This document shows positions 1 to 11,689 of a DNA stretch of 32,276 nucleotides, one piece after another. A model generated the notes under the pieces. It did no database searches. It saw nothing but the letters and a program-made list of their open reading frames with translations, and had not been told where the DNA came from. The stretch covers positions 1 to 32,276 of the forward strand of contig JAYMTF010000645.1 of the NCBI GenBank assembly GCA_036897485.1, given 5' to 3'. Both the position numbers and the translations under genes were made by a program. Each line of letters starts with the position of its first letter. Position 1 is the first letter of the stretch. This DNA is from Pelargonium nanum (Eukaryota; Streptophyta; Magnoliopsida; Geraniales; Geraniaceae).

Positions 1-85
1 TTAACGCAGCTGCATTCCATGAGACTCGAACTCGAGACCTCAGATTAAGCTGGAACAACCCCTTACCAGTTGACCCACGCGATTG
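1..85 (-). repeat. tRNA-derived SINE head (partial, cut by window edge)
   Basis: Read on the minus strand, this stretch has a Pol III A-box-like string (TGGGTCAACTGGT, about 77 down to 65) followed by a B-box-like string (GAGTTCGAGTCTC, about 33 down to 21). The spacing between them resembles a tRNA gene. The sequence between, including GGTTGTTCCA, is also found in the SINE at about 3585-3750. It does not fold as an intact tRNA that I can assign, so a SINE head is the better reading. The body would continue beyond the left edge of the window. Confidence 0.5.
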
Positions 86-1176
86 GTGGTATGTTCAAAT
101 CATCTTTCAATACAATAAAACTTTTTATTTTTATGTGCTGTTTAGTACATGCTTGTTACATGTATTGATTTGAACAACTTTAATCCTTCATTTATGTCAA
201 ATCCATAATAAAATAAAACTCAACCATTTGCACGACTTGTAACTCGACTTTATCAAACCAAACTCGTAACTCAACTTCAATTTTAATCATTCAAATCGAT
301 GTGCTACTCGTGGTACAACAAATAATGTGCGAACATATGAATATAAAGTTTACAATTTTAGTATGAGTGTATGACCCTTGAGCACTTGAAATTCAATCCA
401 CATATTTATATGTTAGGTCGCAAAAAATGGGCCGAGTTAGTTGGCAAGAAAGAAATGTGAGTAAGGCAACTTACACATTTTACATTACAAATTTGAGACC
501 CGATTCACTTAATGAATTCCTTAATGCGTCTAATATGGTATTGTATGATAACTCTATTTAAGAATTGGATAGATGTAAAATGAGCTTATTTGCACCAATT
601 TAGTTAATATCGCCCATCTTATCTTATTTTCGAAATACAAATATGACATCTCCTTCAAATTGTAAATAGAGTTATAAGATAAATACTTACTATTTTCAGT
701 ATGAAAATACATGGTCCAACATGCCCCGATACCTTGCTTGCTAGCAATAGTGTATACAACTCATTCGCTCTTTCGTAACTTGACTTCATCTAACCAAGCT
801 CATAAGCCAACCATATCTCCAATCCTTCAAAGTAACATGCAACTTGAAATACAAACAAATCATGTAGAGACATGTGTACATAAAGTAGTTATTTTGAATT
901 TGAACTTCCTAGCACAAATAGATATGCGGATTGAGTCGGACAACTTGCAGATCTTACACTTTGAACTTAAAACTCGAAACCTTCATATGAGTCGGATTCG
1001 ATTTAGGTTGTTTCATGCTAACCCAAACCAAACTCAAAATTTTATGTCTATAGTTGTTTTATGCCGACTCAGAGAAATACAAACTACAAACTACGAACTC
1101 AAACTAAAAATTCAAAACTCTTTTATCGGTCGGGTTTGATTTAGTCTATCTCTCGTAACTCGAATTATTAGCTATA
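86..1176. other. AT-rich intergenic DNA, no gene seen
   Basis: About 1.1 kb of AT-rich sequence without a recognisable gene. The open frames here are short and low in complexity, and they match no family I know. Scattered strings such as AACTCGACTT and ACTCGTAACTC (about 237-275 and 1140-1160) resemble the decayed hAT-like repeats seen elsewhere in the window, but the match is too weak to set boundaries. Confidence 0.5.
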
Positions 1177-1563
1177 GTGTATACGTATAATATACAAGCA
1201 CTATACGTACACGTCCCAACAATCCGTTCACCGCCAATAGAGCTCTTGACCAGCACGCCACGTCAGCCAATAAAAGAGCGTAAACAGTACGGTTCACGCA
1301 CACGAAAAAAACGAACTCTGTGGCCAAAAAAGCCTCGCGCGAGTCCTCAACTAATCAGAATCGGAGCAGCCACTAATACCCCGCCACGTGTCCTCCTCAC
1401 CTCCACCCCTTTCCCTCCTCTTCTCTACACTTCACTCATTCACTGTCTCTTCTCTTCCTCTTCTTCGTCTCCTTCCTCTCTCTCTCTCTCTGCCATGAAA
1501 ATTAGGGCTTAGAGCTCTGCGTCAGCGAATTGTTAGGTCAAATCTTCTTCGATTCTCTCCTCC
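1177..1563 (+). promoter_or_regulatory. ABC1K7 promoter and 5' leader with G-box
   Basis: The region holds a palindromic G-box, CACGTG, at 1385-1390, in the context CCACGTGTC, which also fits an ABA-response element. An ACGTCA core lies near 1260. A long CT-rich tract at about 1395-1492 resembles the pyrimidine patch of plant core promoters and leaders. No convincing TATA box sits at a usual distance, although an AT-rich TATACGTATAATATA stretch lies near 1180. A five-codon upstream ORF (ATG at 1495, stop at 1510-1512) precedes the main start. The transcription start is unknown. G-box/ABRE control would fit the stress-responsive role known for this family, but that is inference. Confidence 0.5.
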
Positions 1564-4500
1564 ATGGCGTCTACTGTAGCTGTTCCGGACCTCACGGTTC
1601 TCGCGCCGCCGGCCGGACTCCAGCTCCGGCTCCGGTCAGTGTCTGTTTCCCGGCTTCCTATGGCGAAAACCTCGCTCTCGAGGTCGAGGAATCGATACCG
1701 AGTCAGAGCCGGTAAGGAAGACGGTGCGGTGGTGGTGGAGGAGAGGGAAGGTCGAGTGGTCAATGGTGCGGTGAAATTGAGCGGCAATGGTGCTGTTAGG
1801 AGTAGTAATGGCTACGCGAGTGGCGGTGAGAACGGGAGATTGGCGAGGTATGTGAACGGGAACGGAGCTGCGGCGGCGAGGGAAGTTGAGGTTCGAGTTG
1901 AGAGTAGGGAGTCGGTGGAGGATGGAAGGCAGAGAAGGATTGAGGAGATTGGTAGAGAAGATACTTGGTTTAAGGAGAAGGAGAAGGTTAAGGTCGAGGT
2001 ATATATAATACTAACTCCTTCCCAAAATGAGTATTGATCATTGTGTTCTTTCATTTTTAGGAAGTTACTTATGCATGAATTATCTGTATTAATTACTCAT
2101 TCTGTCCTAAAATGAGTGTACAGTTTGTATTTTTTGTATGTACTATTTACTTTTGGAAGAAAGTTAGCTAGACATGAATTATCAATAGTATATATGTAAT
2201 GTGTTAGTTAGTTAGTATATCTTAAGTTTGTTACAACATATATATACGAGTATAGAAGAGGAAATGTAGTCTTTACTTTAAGTTAGTATACCTTAAGTTT
2301 GGACTCTTTACTATTTCTAAGAAAGTTAGTTAGACATGAATTATCAATAGTATACATGTCCTAATTTAGTTGATATACCTTAAGTTTGTTACAACGTATG
2401 TATATGAGGATATAAGATGAAATGCACTCTTTACTTTAAGTTGGTGTACCTTAAGTTTGTTACCACTTATACCTTAAGTTTGTACTCTTTACTTTTTCTA
2501 AGAAAGTTAGTTAGGCATAAGTTAGTTAGTATACTTTAAGTTTGTTACAACATATGTCTGTGGGAGTATAAGAAGAAATGTACACCACTAACTAATTTTT
2601 CTCAAAAAGGAAACTTTTGATGGAGGGAGTAGTTAGTAATAATATCACTTGAGTTTGTTACGACTTACGACGCATGTTCATAAGAATACAAGAGGAAATG
2701 TCCGACACCAACTTACTTCTCTTTAATTTTTCGAAAAACAATCAAGACACTCAGTTTGGACGGAGAGAGTATATTACTTGTTTGAGATTTTCTTGCATTT
2801 TGTGGATTATGAGTGAAAAATATTGTGTGTACTTCATTTAATTTGGATGTTAGTGTATAAAACTATAATTCGGTCCTGAACTATTAACTTAAATTTTTAG
2901 TTTAATTAGTCATCTAACATGTTACAACTTACAAGAATTTGTTAACATAATGGTTAAATGTTCAAAACTTTAAATCCATATGCAAAGCCACAATGCGAGG
3001 GATGTGTTAATAGTATAAACTTAAGGATTTAGTTGAATAGTTCTTTGAATTTCCCAAACGGTTGCATTGGTTTCAACTTTCAATATAAAACAATCAACAA
3101 TGCTATTGTTTAATGATAATGTGTGGATTTGCAGGTTTCTGTTGCACCAGGAGGCCGATGGGGAAGATTTAAAACTTACTCGACTATACAAAGGACCTTG
3201 GAAATATGGGGATTTGTTATAACATTTGCCTTTAAGGCTTGGTTGAACAATCAAAAGTTCGCTTACCGAGGTTAGTCACTTCTAATAAACTGAAATTGAT
3301 TGACGTAAACATGCTGATTCGCTTTGGTAATTAGTAATCATGTTCTTCGTATAAAAAGAAGCTTGTGGAGTATAAGTTACACTTAGTTTCCTTTCTACTG
3401 GAAGGGGAAAAACATCTGAAAAAGAAAGAGTAGCTGCTGTTAGCCTGATCTCATGAATACCTCTATTTTTTCATGTTAGGGGTGACAGGATAATGTCATC
3501 ATGTCTGTGCCAGTCAAAATAATGAAACCATAAAAACTTATGAATATTTTCTGCCAGACATGGAGGAGGCTTAAACATTTCACGCAAAAAAAGGGCGGCT
3601 CATTTCACAATGCCCCCATCATCGTGGGGTTTGGGGAGGGTGACTAATTTATGCAACATTTCCCCTGTTTTTGCAGAGAGATTGTTTCCCTAACTTGAAC
3701 CCATGACCTCAATGGAACAACCTTATTGTTGAGGCAAGACTCGCCCTCAACACCTTTACAAACAATTAAATATACTGTTAGAACCATCCATGCTTCACAA
3801 AATATAATGGTTTGTTTCTAGGAAAAACAAAAGTTCAGGTTCTTTCATAAACTGGGCAATGTTTAGAAATCTTGTTTTAAATGGACACCGCACACTTGAT
3901 AACCTTAGAGTTGGACAAAATTCATGTTGAGAATTGCTACAGGATCAGTTAATAGTAGGTATTGTATGTTGCTGAATACCAAGCGACCAACACAACCAAT
4001 TCTTCGAAATGTAGGACGCTTATGATCTAATTTTATAAGTTGATTGGGCTCTAGAACTATCCACTATAGCCCTTTAATCAACTGGAGAATTACTGTCTTT
4101 CCTCACTTTTTGGTTGGCTGTAGTTAATTTGAAGGGTATGTATATGCAGGTGGAATGACAGAACAGAAAAAAGTTGTAAAGCGGAAGGCCCTTGCCAAGT
4201 GGTTAAAGGAGAGTATATTGAGATTAGGTCCTACATTCATTAAAATCGGTCAGCAATTTTCCACAAGGGTGGACATTCTTGCTCAAGAGTATGTTGATCA
4301 GTTGTCAGAACTTCAGGTAAATGTTGCTTATTTGAAATGACATTTACAAATGCTTCATTATAATACATCCGTTTCACAGTAACTGTACACTATACATAAA
4401 ATAGATGCTCCAGTCTTTCCTTATTTGTTTATCATTTGAAGTTGGTTTTGCAATAAAATCTTACAAAAGATGGCTTGTGTGGCATTGGGTCCCTAACCAG

Positions 4501-7500
4501 TGCAATTAGGGAAGAACACAGCACACCTCCAATTAAGCTAGAAAGCTACAAGCTACAGCATATATCTGTCATATACCTCTATATAGAATTGAAAGGTTAA
4601 TTCCTTTTAATGGGCCACAGATAGTCTTATCCTCTAGTATGATTAGGATTACAAATTTGGTATTAACTTTAATCCAAAGCTAATTAGAAACTACTTTCTA
4701 TTACAGCCTATGGCTTAAGATCATGAAATTACATTGTTTGGGAATTGGTTTCTTTGTTGTTGTATATATAATTGTTCATATTCCTTCTTTTGATTCATAA
4801 TTATCTTGTCAATTTAGCATTGCTTTTCTGTTTTTGAAAGTTAATTGTTCTTTATAATCTTATATCAAAGGACAACACTTGTAGTTACTATGGTTATCAT
4901 TTCTATTTTGATGGTGGCTTAGGGAATAATGAAATTGATATTAACTGTTCAATTCAGGATCAAGTTCCCCCTTTCCCATCAGAGACTGCGATAGCTATTG
5001 TTGAGGAAGAGCTTGGAGTTCCTGTAGATGATGTTTTTGATCGATTTGACTTTGAGCCAATAGCTGCTGCTAGTCTTGGTACCTTGATCTCTCTATGAAC
5101 CCTTGTTGATTGGAAATTTTGAGCAATTAGCAAGTTGACTAAGATTTTATGTTAGTTTGTTCATAGTGGCAATATAGAATACTGCACACCAGGATGGTAC
5201 TGATTATTTATATTTAATGTATTTTAATTTTTTTCAATACAGGTCAGGTTCATCGTGCAAGATTGAAGGGGAAGGAAGTTGTTGTTAAAGTGCAGAGGCC
5301 TGGTCTGAAGGATCTTTTTGATATCGATCTTAAAAATTTGAGGGTTAGTTTTCATGTTTGCATAATATTCCAAGTGTATTTTATGAAGTAACCATAATTC
5401 ATCAAGTTTACATCCTTTTATTCTCCATATTTTTGGGCTTATTGTGGTCTATATTAGTATTCTTCAACTGCCCCGGAAATTTTAAAAGTTTTGAAGACTT
5501 TTACTTGCACAGTTTGTTGGGTGTATATGCAAATAGATTTTTAAACTTTTGGGAAGGAGAGGAGATAGAAATGTATTTAAACGGTGCTTATCATTCTTTT
5601 ACTTCTGATGTGCACTAATAGTTGTTACCATAAATTTATTTCCAGGTAATTGCAGAATATCTTCAAAAGATTGACCCAAAGTCAGATGGTGCTAAGAGGG
5701 ACTGGGTTGCTATTTATGATGAGTGTGCGAGTGTGTTATATGAGGTAGTGATCACTCCTTGATTGCCTCTTTCTTTTGACATGAAAATATTCCAAGAAAT
5801 GTACTGGTTTAATTTTTGAAATGCTTAGAAATACCATTTAATCACATTAGACAGAAATTTAGAGTTAGAGTACCTGTTTGAAAAACACACGCTAGGAATC
5901 ACGTGAAACAATAATATTTTCTGTGTTTTTTCCCCAACAAGACTAATTCTTGCAATTTATTTGTATGATTAATTCAACCACCCCAAGGCTTTATGGACAG
6001 AAGAAAAGCTGTAAAACTCAATGACTCTACAAAACAAAGCCTAGTTATACCCTCTCTCAGTAGGCCCATTATCTTTGTCCTCCGTCAAATTACATAATGC
6101 ATAATTGCATATTAACATCTACGTAAAATGTTGGTAGTACGAACAACCTATAGTCAAGGCAATGTGGGACTAGGAGATACTCAACTAGGATTACTTTCAA
6201 TTTAATTCTCCTAACCAATTTAGAATTTGAGAAGTTACCAACCAAAAACTCTTTGGTTGAAGGGCAAGAGGTACTTTGTACCAGGACAGGATTATATTGT
6301 ATGACTTGGTTTGATTTAGGTCAATTAGCGCCATGGGGTAGTCACATGATATGATCAACTGGGGACAATTTGCTGTTCTGTGAAGCACATTGGAAACAGG
6401 CTGGAACCTTTTTAATTAAGTATGCCACGCATGATTAAAAAATCAGATGAATGTTTGTGTACCTTCCATGGATTTACCTAGTGCACAAGTACATTATACT
6501 GATTTCATTTGGAATATTCCAACATTGTATCAAATCTTGAGCTTTGAATTAGATTTTGTATTTACATCACTCTGCCCATAATCATTTATGATCATTTCTT
6601 AGCTTTTATTCTTTTCATGCAGTTATCTGCTAAAAGTTGCCTAATAATATATGCATAAATTCTCAGGAGATCGACTATACAAAAGAAGCTGCTAATTCAG
6701 AGCGATTTGCAAATAATTTCAAAGACATGGATTACGTTAAAGTCCCGACAATAATTTGGGAATACACCACACCGCAGGTTCAATATTTCATTATCATTAT
6801 ATTTCAGTCATGATAAGTTTACTATATATTTAAGTCTGTAAATCTATGCCCAATTCTAACATTGTTTGGGAAATAGTTGTATATATCTATGCTTTATTTA
6901 TTCTTTATCCATGCAGATTCTGACTATGGAGTATGTTCCGGGGATCAAAATAAACAAGATACAGGCTCTAGATCAGCTAGGTGTTGATCGTCAAAGGTTA
7001 GCTCTAATTTATTGTGTTCTATTTTGCTGAAATCTTCCTAACAAGTAAAATATGATGCTCTGCATCTCAATTTGAGATAAATGATTATTTCATTATTACA
7101 AATGAATTTAATGGTATAGCTGTATTCTACAGGTTGGGTCGATATGCTGTTGAATCTTACTTGGAGCAAATTCTATCTCATGGGTTTTTTCACGCTGACC
7201 CCGTGAGTTTTTGTTATTATCAAAGTTTAAAGATATCCAATACCATATGTTTGGGCTTTGTATTAGAAACAGTTGAAAAAACCTGCTGCCTGTCATCTGT
7301 AATGCAGTCTGCATGCATAAGATTTTAGAAGCTCCTATCTTGGTGGAAGCACTTGTAGGTGTAGTGTGCCTTGCGCAAGAAATAAGTTGGGAAATGATTT
7401 ATTGAAAAGAATAGAAGCTTGAGAAATAAAGCCAGGATAACTAATTCTTCTCCTCTTTTTCTTCTCTATTTTCCTCTCCATAGTCAGCTGAGCACCAAAC

Positions 7501-10500
7501 CTGAGGTTTACCAAGGGAATCACAGAAACGCTGAATGAGTTCTAACTTTGGGCCAAATAGATTCAGAATCATTGTATTTGGATTGGTGGCCTTTGAAAGT
7601 TTATGTTGCATTTTTATGTGGCTGTATCAGTAAGTGAACTATGTATATGTGTAACCCTAGAATAATATGAATGAAAAGCAGAATCTCTAAGTAATTTGGC
7701 TTAGATGTATAGCGGTATCATATAAATGAGTTCCTTTAACATCCCTCATCTGATGTCAGATCTCATGAGGGACAGTTCATAAGGTGGTCCAGTCATATCC
7801 TTCTTGAGTTCTTCAGTTTTCATGGCAGTGGGATTCTTCAACTCTAATTTCCTCACTGGAAAATAACTGACATCCTTTTCATCTTTTTTGCAGCATCCTG
7901 GAAATATTGCCGTCGATGATGTCAATGGTGGAAGGTTGATCTTTTATGATTTTGGAATGATGGGAAGGTATCTTCTAGACTCTATGCTGGCTATGTGAAG
8001 CACGTATCTACCAAATTCTGTGTAGTGACTGTTCTTTTCTATGGATACTATGTTTCTGTACATTGCAGTATTAGTCAAAACATTAGAGAAGGCCTGCTGG
8101 AAGCATTTTATGGAGTCTATGAGAAGGATCCCGATAAGGTCCTTGATGCAATGGTTCAAATGGGAGTTCTTGTGCCTACTGGAGATTTAACAGCTGTCAG
8201 GCGGACAGCACAGTTCTTCCTTAACAGGTATTTTAACAAAGAACGAAGAAAACTGTTAGTATTAATTTGAATGGAATTCTGCACTCAAGTTGGTGAACTG
8301 GCAAAGTTTTAGTAATCACGAGTCATGAAGTATGTTCTTCATTAATAAACTATATTTTAGACTATGGTACAGTTTGCATTGGCTTTAGTATGTATGCGTG
8401 AGATCCTGTCATTTATTTCTCTTCGTATGATGATGGTTTAAGTATCTTACCTATTTGCAGTTGTAATATTTTATTTCGTACCAGCAAAGAAGAAAGACAA
8501 GAAGTTGATTGTAGATATATCAGAAATGTCTTTCTAATAATGAAATTTCTTTATCTTCGCAGTTTCGAAGAGCGTCTTGCTGCTCAAAGAAAAGAAAGAG
8601 AGTTGGCGACACAAGAACTTGGATTTAAAAAGCCATTGAGCAAAGAGGAAAAGATAGAGAAAAAGAAACAACGGTTGGCAGCCATAGGTAATTTTCTTAG
8701 TGTAATTTCTTTGTTAAGGTTAGTTGATTAATGATTATCATCACAAACTCACTGTATATAAGAACTCTATTGCATTTGAGCTTTATAAGTATATGTTGAG
8801 TTTACTATTCAGTGCATTCTATGTGGTCTGAGTAATAGTAAAAATAAAAATAGTTTTCAAAACTTTGGTGTTTGTGAACATGTACCCTGAGATGGCAATG
8901 TATTGGCATTCCTCTGCGACCTCTAATTACACTGTGAAATAAGAAAGTCAATCTCGCAGCTGTTGGCCATCTGGGTTAACCATGAAATATTAGCCAGAGG
9001 GCTGCACTAACCGCTACAGGAGCAGATCTTTTCCACATTTGACCATCCTACTTGGAGATAATTTAATACGTAAATTCCTAGCATCACGTAATCTGTAGGT
9101 TTTGTTCTTGTTCCTCATAGCGGTGGCATTTTCTTAACAGGGGAAGATTTATTAGCCATTGCAGCAGATCAACCCTTCCGATTCCCTGCTACTTTCACAT
9201 TTGTTGTTAGAGCATTTTCAGGTAATGTTACACATATCTGGTGGCATTCCTTCTATGATCAACACACAAAATTAATCTCAGGGTACTAAGTTTTGATCTC
9301 GCAGTATTGGATGGCATTGGGAAGGGCCTCGATCCTCGATTTGATATTACTGAGATTGCCAAACCGTGAGCGTAATTTTAAATGTTAGAATTTATACAGA
9401 ACTGCTTAATGCTGTGTATCTAATATATCTTCACGCCTTACCATGCAGGTACGCACTCGAATTGCTAAAGTTCCGTGAAGCTGGTGTTGAAGTGATCATA
9501 AAGGCAAACTTTAATATCTTGGCTCTATCATAGTGTCATGCTTTGTTTTAATTTGATTCCCATCCTCACGCTCTACTTATAAATGTTTCAGGACTTCAGA
9601 AATAGATGGGACAGGCAATCCCGTGCATTTTACAACTTATTTAGACAAGCTGATAGAGTGGAAAAGCTTGCGGAAACCATCCAACGATTGGTAGTGTTGA
9701 CAGTTCCTCCTTTATGAATATGATTTTGTTTTATTATTTCTAATTCCTTTGTTTGTTGATATTTGGGATTCTAAGTTGACGGCCTTGATTACCTTCAATT
9801 TAATGTTACAGGAGCAAGGTGATCTAAAGCTTCGAGTTCGAGCTTTGGAATCTGAGAGGGCATTTCAACGTGTTGCAGTGGTTCAGAAAACAATAGGAAG
9901 TGTGAGTGTTACTGGTTTGAATCTTTTCAACTTGTTACTAGTTCAACTAATAACAATTATGGTCTGTTTGGATTCTTGGATTTGAGCAAAATCCAATGTT
10001 TGGTTGCACAAAAAATTTGGGTTTGGATTTGGCTCAAATCCTATAGAATTCAAAACATGTCTACAACATGGGATTTCAAATGAAGACTCTCGCCTTGTCA
10101 TTTGAAATTCTTAGTTTTCCAAACATTATATTTGTATTTGAAATACAAATTTTCAAATTAAATCCATGAATCCAAACACAACCTTAAAAAGTTTAGTGTA
10201 AGATAATCTCTCAAAACAGCAAAATTATAATCTCTCTCTCTCTCTCTCTAGTTACATAATGAAGTACTTTACAATATAATTTAAGCAAAGTATTCACTAT
10301 TGATTGCTTCTCTCTTTGACTAAAATCAACAGACAGTAGCTGCTGGAAGTCTAATTAACCTTGCGACAATTTTGTCTCTTAATTCCATCCGAGTAAGCTA
10401 CTCAATCTTTTGTGTTTCTTTATACATTTTTTAATTCCTTTGGTGCTCTATTATTGTATAGTTCTTCACTCAAATGGTTATCTTTTTAGGTCCCTGCCAT

Positions 10501-10606
10501 TGCAGCGTATACATTCTGCGCATTCTTTGGCTTTCAAGTTCTCATAGGACTTATAAAGATCAAGAAGTTTGATGAACGGGAGAGACTGATTACAGGGACT
10601 GCTTGA
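1564..10606 (+). CDS. ABC1K7: Chloroplast ABC1-family atypical kinase, ABC1K7/SIA1-like
   Basis: Nineteen exons join in frame: 1564-1998, 3135-3270, 4150-4316, 4958-5078, 5243-5343, 5646-5744, 6667-6777, 6917-6996, 7133-7202, 7894-7967, 8069-8227, 8563-8687, 9141-9221, 9305-9365, 9449-9503, 9592-9690, 9812-9901, 10333-10392 and 10490-10606 (746 aa). Residues 1-50 are Ser/Arg-rich with few acids, as in a chloroplast transit peptide. Family hallmarks are the KIGQ motif (222-225), the Ala-rich AAAS loop (282-285), the VKVQRPG lysine (K302), ExD (E354/D356), HADPHPGN (437-444, catalytic D439) and DFG (459-461). Two hydrophobic segments near 690-706 and 710-730 could anchor it in a plastid membrane. 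The Arabidopsis relative acts in plastid lipid and oxidative/salt-stress homeostasis. Intron 15 has GC-AG borders. The first ATG was chosen because it supplies the transit peptide; M33 is an alternative. The paralogue ABC1K8/OSA1 is less likely but not excluded. Confidence 0.9.
2005..2775. mobile_element. Stowaway-like MITE composite with internal tandem repeats, in ABC1K7 intron 1
   Basis: The left end near 2016 (CTCCTTCCCAAAATGAGTA) and the right end near 2772, read in reverse complement (CTCTCCGTCCAAACTGAGTG), are decayed inverted copies of the CTCCCTCCGTCC... terminus typical of Stowaway (Tc1/mariner) MITEs. A second pair lies inside: CTGTCCTAAAATGAGTGTAC near 2101, and the reverse complement of TTGATGGAGGGAGT near 2618. 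Between them, a unit of roughly 150-180 bp recurs. CTTAAGTTTGTTAC occurs near 2221, 2372 and 2448, with variants near 2536 and 2651. AAGAAAGTTAGYTAG occurs near 2158, 2321 and 2501. No transposase is present. The exact outer boundary is uncertain. Confidence 0.6.
3585..3750 (-). mobile_element. Au-type SINE in ABC1K7 intron 2
   Basis: Read on the minus strand, the order is a tRNA-like head (GGCGAGTCTTGCCTCAAC), GGTTGTTCCATTGAGG, a B-box (GGTCATGGGTTCAAG, about 3704-3690), CTCTCTGCAAAAACAGGGG, a CCCTCCCCAAACCCCACG block, GGGGGCAT, GAGCCGCCC and a terminal T-run (+ strand A-run at about 3586-3592). This order and wording match the angiosperm Au SINE as I remember it. A candidate target duplication (AACATTTCAC versus AACACCTTTAC) is degenerate. 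It is non-coding and silent with respect to the host exons. Confidence 0.75.
5745..6666. other. ABC1K7 intron 6, nothing further seen
   Basis: A 922-base AT-rich intron with clean borders (GAG|gtagtg ... tctcag|GAG). I see no recognisable coding sequence, RNA gene or mobile-element end. The other long introns of this gene without a separate entry (4317-4957, 7203-7893 and 8688-9140) are likewise featureless to the eye. Confidence 0.5.
9960..10183. mobile_element. Tourist/PIF-Harbinger-like MITE in ABC1K7 intron 17
   Basis: The left terminus (9960 onward, TGGTCTGTTTGGATTC) and the reverse complement of the right terminus (10183 backward, GGTTGTGTTTGGATTC) align without gaps over about 24 bases, with only a few mismatches. 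Both are flanked by TTA (9957-9959 and 10184-10186), the usual 3-bp target duplication of PIF/Harbinger elements. The element is 224 bp, non-coding and AT-rich. The GTGTTTGGATT terminus is common in plant Tourist-like MITEs. Confidence 0.65.
10231..10248 (+). repeat. (TC)9 microsatellite in ABC1K7 intron 17
   Basis: Nine perfect TC units lie about 85 bases before the exon-18 acceptor, within intron 17. Confidence 0.9.
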
Positions 10607-11536
10607 ACAATTGGTGAGTAGATATATTTATATCTTTTTCTTATGAATCTCTTTAGTATTTTGTTTAATGAGTCAACCTAAACACGACCCAGTCATTAAA
10701 CGGGTTGAGTTACACAACAAGAACACGACCCATTTATAGCCTGGTTGACACAGCACACAATCTGTCAAAATATTTTGGGTTAAAAATTACACAACCCAAC
10801 ATTTAAAATAAATGGGTTCGAATTGAGTCAAAACGACCCGATTTCTTTTACCCATTTAATTTGTGTCATTTTTTCCACGATATGTGTAAGAATTACTATT
10901 TTATCCTTAAATGGGTGGATTTTTAAATGAGTTACACGATCTATTAAATTAAACAAATTTGACACGAGCAACACGATAAACTAAAGAGGTTGAGTTAGTT
11001 GGCACGAACACAATTAAGCTAAACCTGTACCCACTTAAATTCATGTCGAGTCTTGGGGCATGACCCAAACGGTCAGCCCTAGCTCCTACCAAGCAATCAG
11101 TCTCTCTATTCTATTATCTGTCAAATCATATTTAAGTCAGCCCAATTCACGGGGCTCCCACCATTAGCAATCAGTCTCTCATTTCTGCTATCTGTTGCTT
11201 TGGAATTGATTTTACGTGTCGGGTTTCTTTTGCTAAGTACGGGTATGAAACTATATTCTAGATATATAATAGATTGCTTGGGCCTTAATATCCTATAGGA
11301 ATATCCTTCCAAGCTCTAGATAGTCACTCAGTGAAAATATAGGCTCGCTTGCTTCGCTATGTTTCTTATTTTCCTTCTCTAAACTTCAAATGTACTAGAG
11401 CTTGTCTGGTTCTGGAACCTTATCTCTATGTCTTGTCATACCCATTTATTATTGGCCCGCAAGTAACAGTGCGGCACTGTGTAGTCTGCATGCATGTGAG
11501 GTACAGCATTGAAATCTGAAGTGTTCAAGTAGAGTC
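10607..11536. other. ABC1K7 3' flank with a hAT-like repeat fragment
   Basis: This stretch starts at the ABC1K7 stop codon and probably includes its 3' UTR. A strong donor-like site (TTG|GTGAGTAG) lies at 10614, eight bases past the stop, so a 3' UTR intron is possible. From about 10665 to 11081 there is a repeat rich in ACACGACCC, GGGTTGAGTTACAC and GACACGAGCAACACG, ending GGTCAGCCCTA. Inverted, that end reads TAGGGCTGACC, the kind of terminus seen on plant hAT-like non-autonomous elements. The left end is not clear. Nothing coding was found. Confidence 0.45.
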
Positions 11537-11539
11537 TAA

Positions 11540-11689
11540 GGTAGCGTTTGGATTGAATTTTTTGTTCGGGAATAGGAATCAATAATGATTACGGGAATGA
11601 AATTTTCACTGTTCAGATTTGGATTACGATATTTTGGTCATGAAAATGCCACTGATTCCCAGTCCAATTTTTATTATTCAAAGGCTACC
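11540..11689. mobile_element. Tourist/PIF-Harbinger-like MITE, 150 bp
   Basis: Terminal inverted repeats are GGTAGCGTTTGGATT at the left and, in reverse complement of the right end, GGTAGCCTTTGAATA. The element is flanked on both sides by TAA (11537-11539 and 11690-11692), the 3-bp duplication expected for PIF/Harbinger insertion. The interior is non-coding, with GGAATAGGAATCAATAATGA-type wording common in such MITEs. Confidence 0.7.

Noticed and set aside
711-1139. A 142-codon open frame upstream of ABC1K7
   Set aside because: Its composition is low in complexity, it has no recognisable domain, promoter context or family match, and it lies in AT-rich sequence with decayed-repeat wording.
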